A stretch of DNA of 24,319 bases from Clostridiales bacterium UBA1779 (lineage in GTDB: Bacteria > Bacillota > Clostridia > Oscillospirales > CAG-272), in the NCBI GenBank assembly GCA_002314565.1, contig DCGL01000139.1:1-24319 (forward strand), written 5' to 3'. This document shows positions 22,929 through 24,319 of this stretch, in pieces. The translations under genes were made by a program, and so were the position numbers. The notes beneath the pieces are model-generated. The model was not told the origin of the DNA. It worked only from the letters and a program-made list of their open reading frames with translations, and did no database searches. The number at the start of each line of letters is the position of its first letter. Within the stretch, counting starts at the first letter, position 1.

Positions 22929-24319
22929 ATGGCAAAAGATTACACATCAACACTCAATCTGCCCGAAACAAGTTTTGAGATGAGGGCAAATCTTCCCGTG
23001 CGCGAGCCGAAGATGCTCGAATACTGGAAGGAAATCGGAATCTATGACCTGATGCTGAAGAATGCTCAGGACAGACCCCAGTTCGTGCTTCACGACGGCC
23101 CTCCTTTTTCAAACGGCGACATCCATATGGGACACGCCCTGAACAAGATTCTCAAGGATATCATCAACCGTTCAAAGGCCATGGAAGGTTATTACGTTCC
23201 TTACGTACCCGGCTGGGATAACCACGGTATGCCCATCGAGAGCGCAATTATCAAGAAAAACAAGCTGAACCGCAAGGAAATGAGCATTCCCGAATTCCGC
23301 AGCGCCTGCCACAAGTTCGCACAGGACTTCGTTGACCGTCAGAGCGGGGAATTCCAGAGACTCGGCGTCAATGCCGACTGGGCTCATCCTTACGTTACCA
23401 TGGACCCCAAGTTCGAAGCCAGAGAAGTAAAGGTTTTCGGCGATATGTTCAAGAAGGGTTATATCTACAAGGGACTTAAACCCGTTTACTGGTGCCCTCA
23501 CGATGAAACCGCGCTTGCCGAGGCCGAAATCGAATATAAGGATGATACCTGCACCTCAATCTTCGTAAAGTTTAAGGTGAAGGACGACAAGGGAAAACTT
23601 GCTGCAATCTGCAATCTCGATAGGACCTACTTCATCATCTGGACAACCACGACCTGGACACTTCCCGGAAACCGCGGAATTGCCCTCAATCCCGTTGAAA
23701 AGTATGCCGTAATCAAGACCGGGGACGGTGATTTCTTCATCGTTGCCGAGGCACTGGCCGCAAAGACCATGAAGGCCGGCGGTGTTGAAAACTACGAAAT
23801 CGTTGCGGAAATGGCCGGAAGCGAGTTCGAATATATGACCGCTTACCATCCCTTCCTCGATATCGAAAGCCTTATCATGAACGCCGACTACGTCACTATG
23901 GACAGCGGTACGGGCTGCGTTCATACGGCTCCCGGCTTCGGTGCCGACGACTATCTGACAGGCAAGAGATACGGAATTGAAATTGCCGTTCCCGTTGACG
24001 ACCGCGGCTTCCAGACCGAAGCTGCCGGAAAGTATGCCGGTCTGTATTATGAAAAGTCAAACGAAGTCATTTTCAACGACCTTGTTGAGAGCAAAGCCCT
24101 CTTTGCGTCAGAAAAGACCTCACACTCATATCCTCACTGCTGGAGATGCAAGAACCCCATTATCTTCAGAGCAACTCCTCAGTGGTTCTGCTCGGTTGAC
24201 TCCTTCAAGGATGCCGCCGTCAAGGCCTGCGAAAACGTAACATGGAAGCCCGCCTGGGGCGGTGAGAGAATGGTCCAGATGGTACGTGAGCGTGCCGACT
24301 GGTGCATTTCCCGTCAGCG
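22929..24319 (+). CDS. ileS: Isoleucine--tRNA ligase, 5' part, cut by window end
   Basis: Charges tRNA-Ile with isoleucine. The frame is open from ATG 22929 to the last base, giving the first 463 or so residues of a protein usually 900-1050 long; it continues outside. The class I catalytic domain starts with GPPFSNGDIHMGHAL, the HIGH motif being HMGH (65-68), followed by PGWDNHGMPIE, the editing domain (WTTTTWTLPGN, GTGCVHTAPGFGADDY) and, at the very end, ADWCISRQ, the conserved motif just before the KMSKS half. There is no T-box leader: only 49 bases separate it from the divIVA stop, so it is probably read through from the division cluster. The ribosome site is weak (GAAAGAGAAATAGAG). Confidence 0.97.
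   Translation, partial: MAKDYTSTLNLPETSFEMRANLPVREPKMLEYWKEIGIYDLMLKNAQDRPQFVLHDGPPFSNGDIHMGHALNKILKDIINRSKAMEGYYVPYVPGWDNHGMPIESAIIKKNKLNRKEMSIPEFRSACHKFAQDFVDRQSGEFQRLGVNADWAHPYVTMDPKFEAREVKVFGDMFKKGYIYKGLKPVYWCPHDETALAEAEIEYKDDTCTSIFVKFKVKDDKGKLAAICNLDRTYFIIWTTTTWTLPGNRGIALNPVEKYAVIKTGDGDFFIVAEALAAKTMKAGGVENYEIVAEMAGSEFEYMTAYHPFLDIESLIMNADYVTMDSGTGCVHTAPGFGADDYLTGKRYGIEIAVPVDDRGFQTEAAGKYAGLYYEKSNEVIFNDLVESKALFASEKTSHSYPHCWRCKNPIIFRATPQWFCSVDSFKDAAVKACENVTWKPAWGGERMVQMVRERADWCISRQ

Overview
The window looks like chromosomal DNA from an uncultured gut- or rumen-type member of the Clostridia (Bacillota). The evidence is a Gram-positive division cluster (yggS/ylmE, sepF, yggT/ylmG, divIVA, ileS), consensus sigma-A promoters of the TTGACA-N17-TATAAT type, AGGAG-like ribosome sites, clostridial lipoproteins, and an intergenic hairpin repeat resembling one I recall from clostridial genomes. 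I cannot name a species. There is no tRNA, rRNA, CRISPR array, transposase or phage gene.

Layout. (1) 112-4369, plus strand: a surface-protein operon behind a clear promoter, with a solute-binding lipoprotein, a lipoprotein carrying an endonuclease/exonuclease/phosphatase-like domain, and a secreted protein with a C-terminal anchor, closed by a hairpin terminator. (2) 4466-6217, minus: a lone, AT-rich AAA-type ATPase with its own consensus promoter, probably an accessory gene. (3) 6499-9742, plus: a two-domain glycerophosphodiester phosphodiesterase and a clan GH-A glycosidase resembling GH39, both without signal peptides. (4) 9919-16109, minus: a lipid kinase, an intracellular GH78 alpha-L-rhamnosidase and alaS, apparently read as one unit from a perfect promoter at 16170-16198. 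This unit converges on region 3 at a bidirectional terminator. (5) 16350-18312, plus: an unrecognised 336-residue protein and miaA, from a second perfect promoter back-to-back with the first. (6) 18466 to the right end, plus: a membrane-anchored HlyD-like protein, yggS, sepF, yggT, divIVA and the 5' part of ileS, which runs off the window.

The genes fall into three themes: carbohydrate and phosphodiester scavenging (regions 1, 3 and the rhamnosidase), translation and tRNA functions (alaS, miaA, ileS), and cell division (region 6). Compared with the Bacillus ylm-divIVA-ileS order, ylmH is absent between yggT and divIVA, and an HlyD-like protein without a transporter stands at the head of the cluster. 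The most unusual non-coding structures are a degenerate TTTACGAAT repeat array before the HlyD-like gene (18318-18462), a set of related hairpins between the lipid kinase and the rhamnosidase (15112-15235), and a compound hairpin/tandem repeat at 9768-9853. I found no clear-cut new defence or mobile system. The best candidates for something undescribed are the HlyD-like division-cluster protein, the unknown 336-residue protein and the surface-protein trio.
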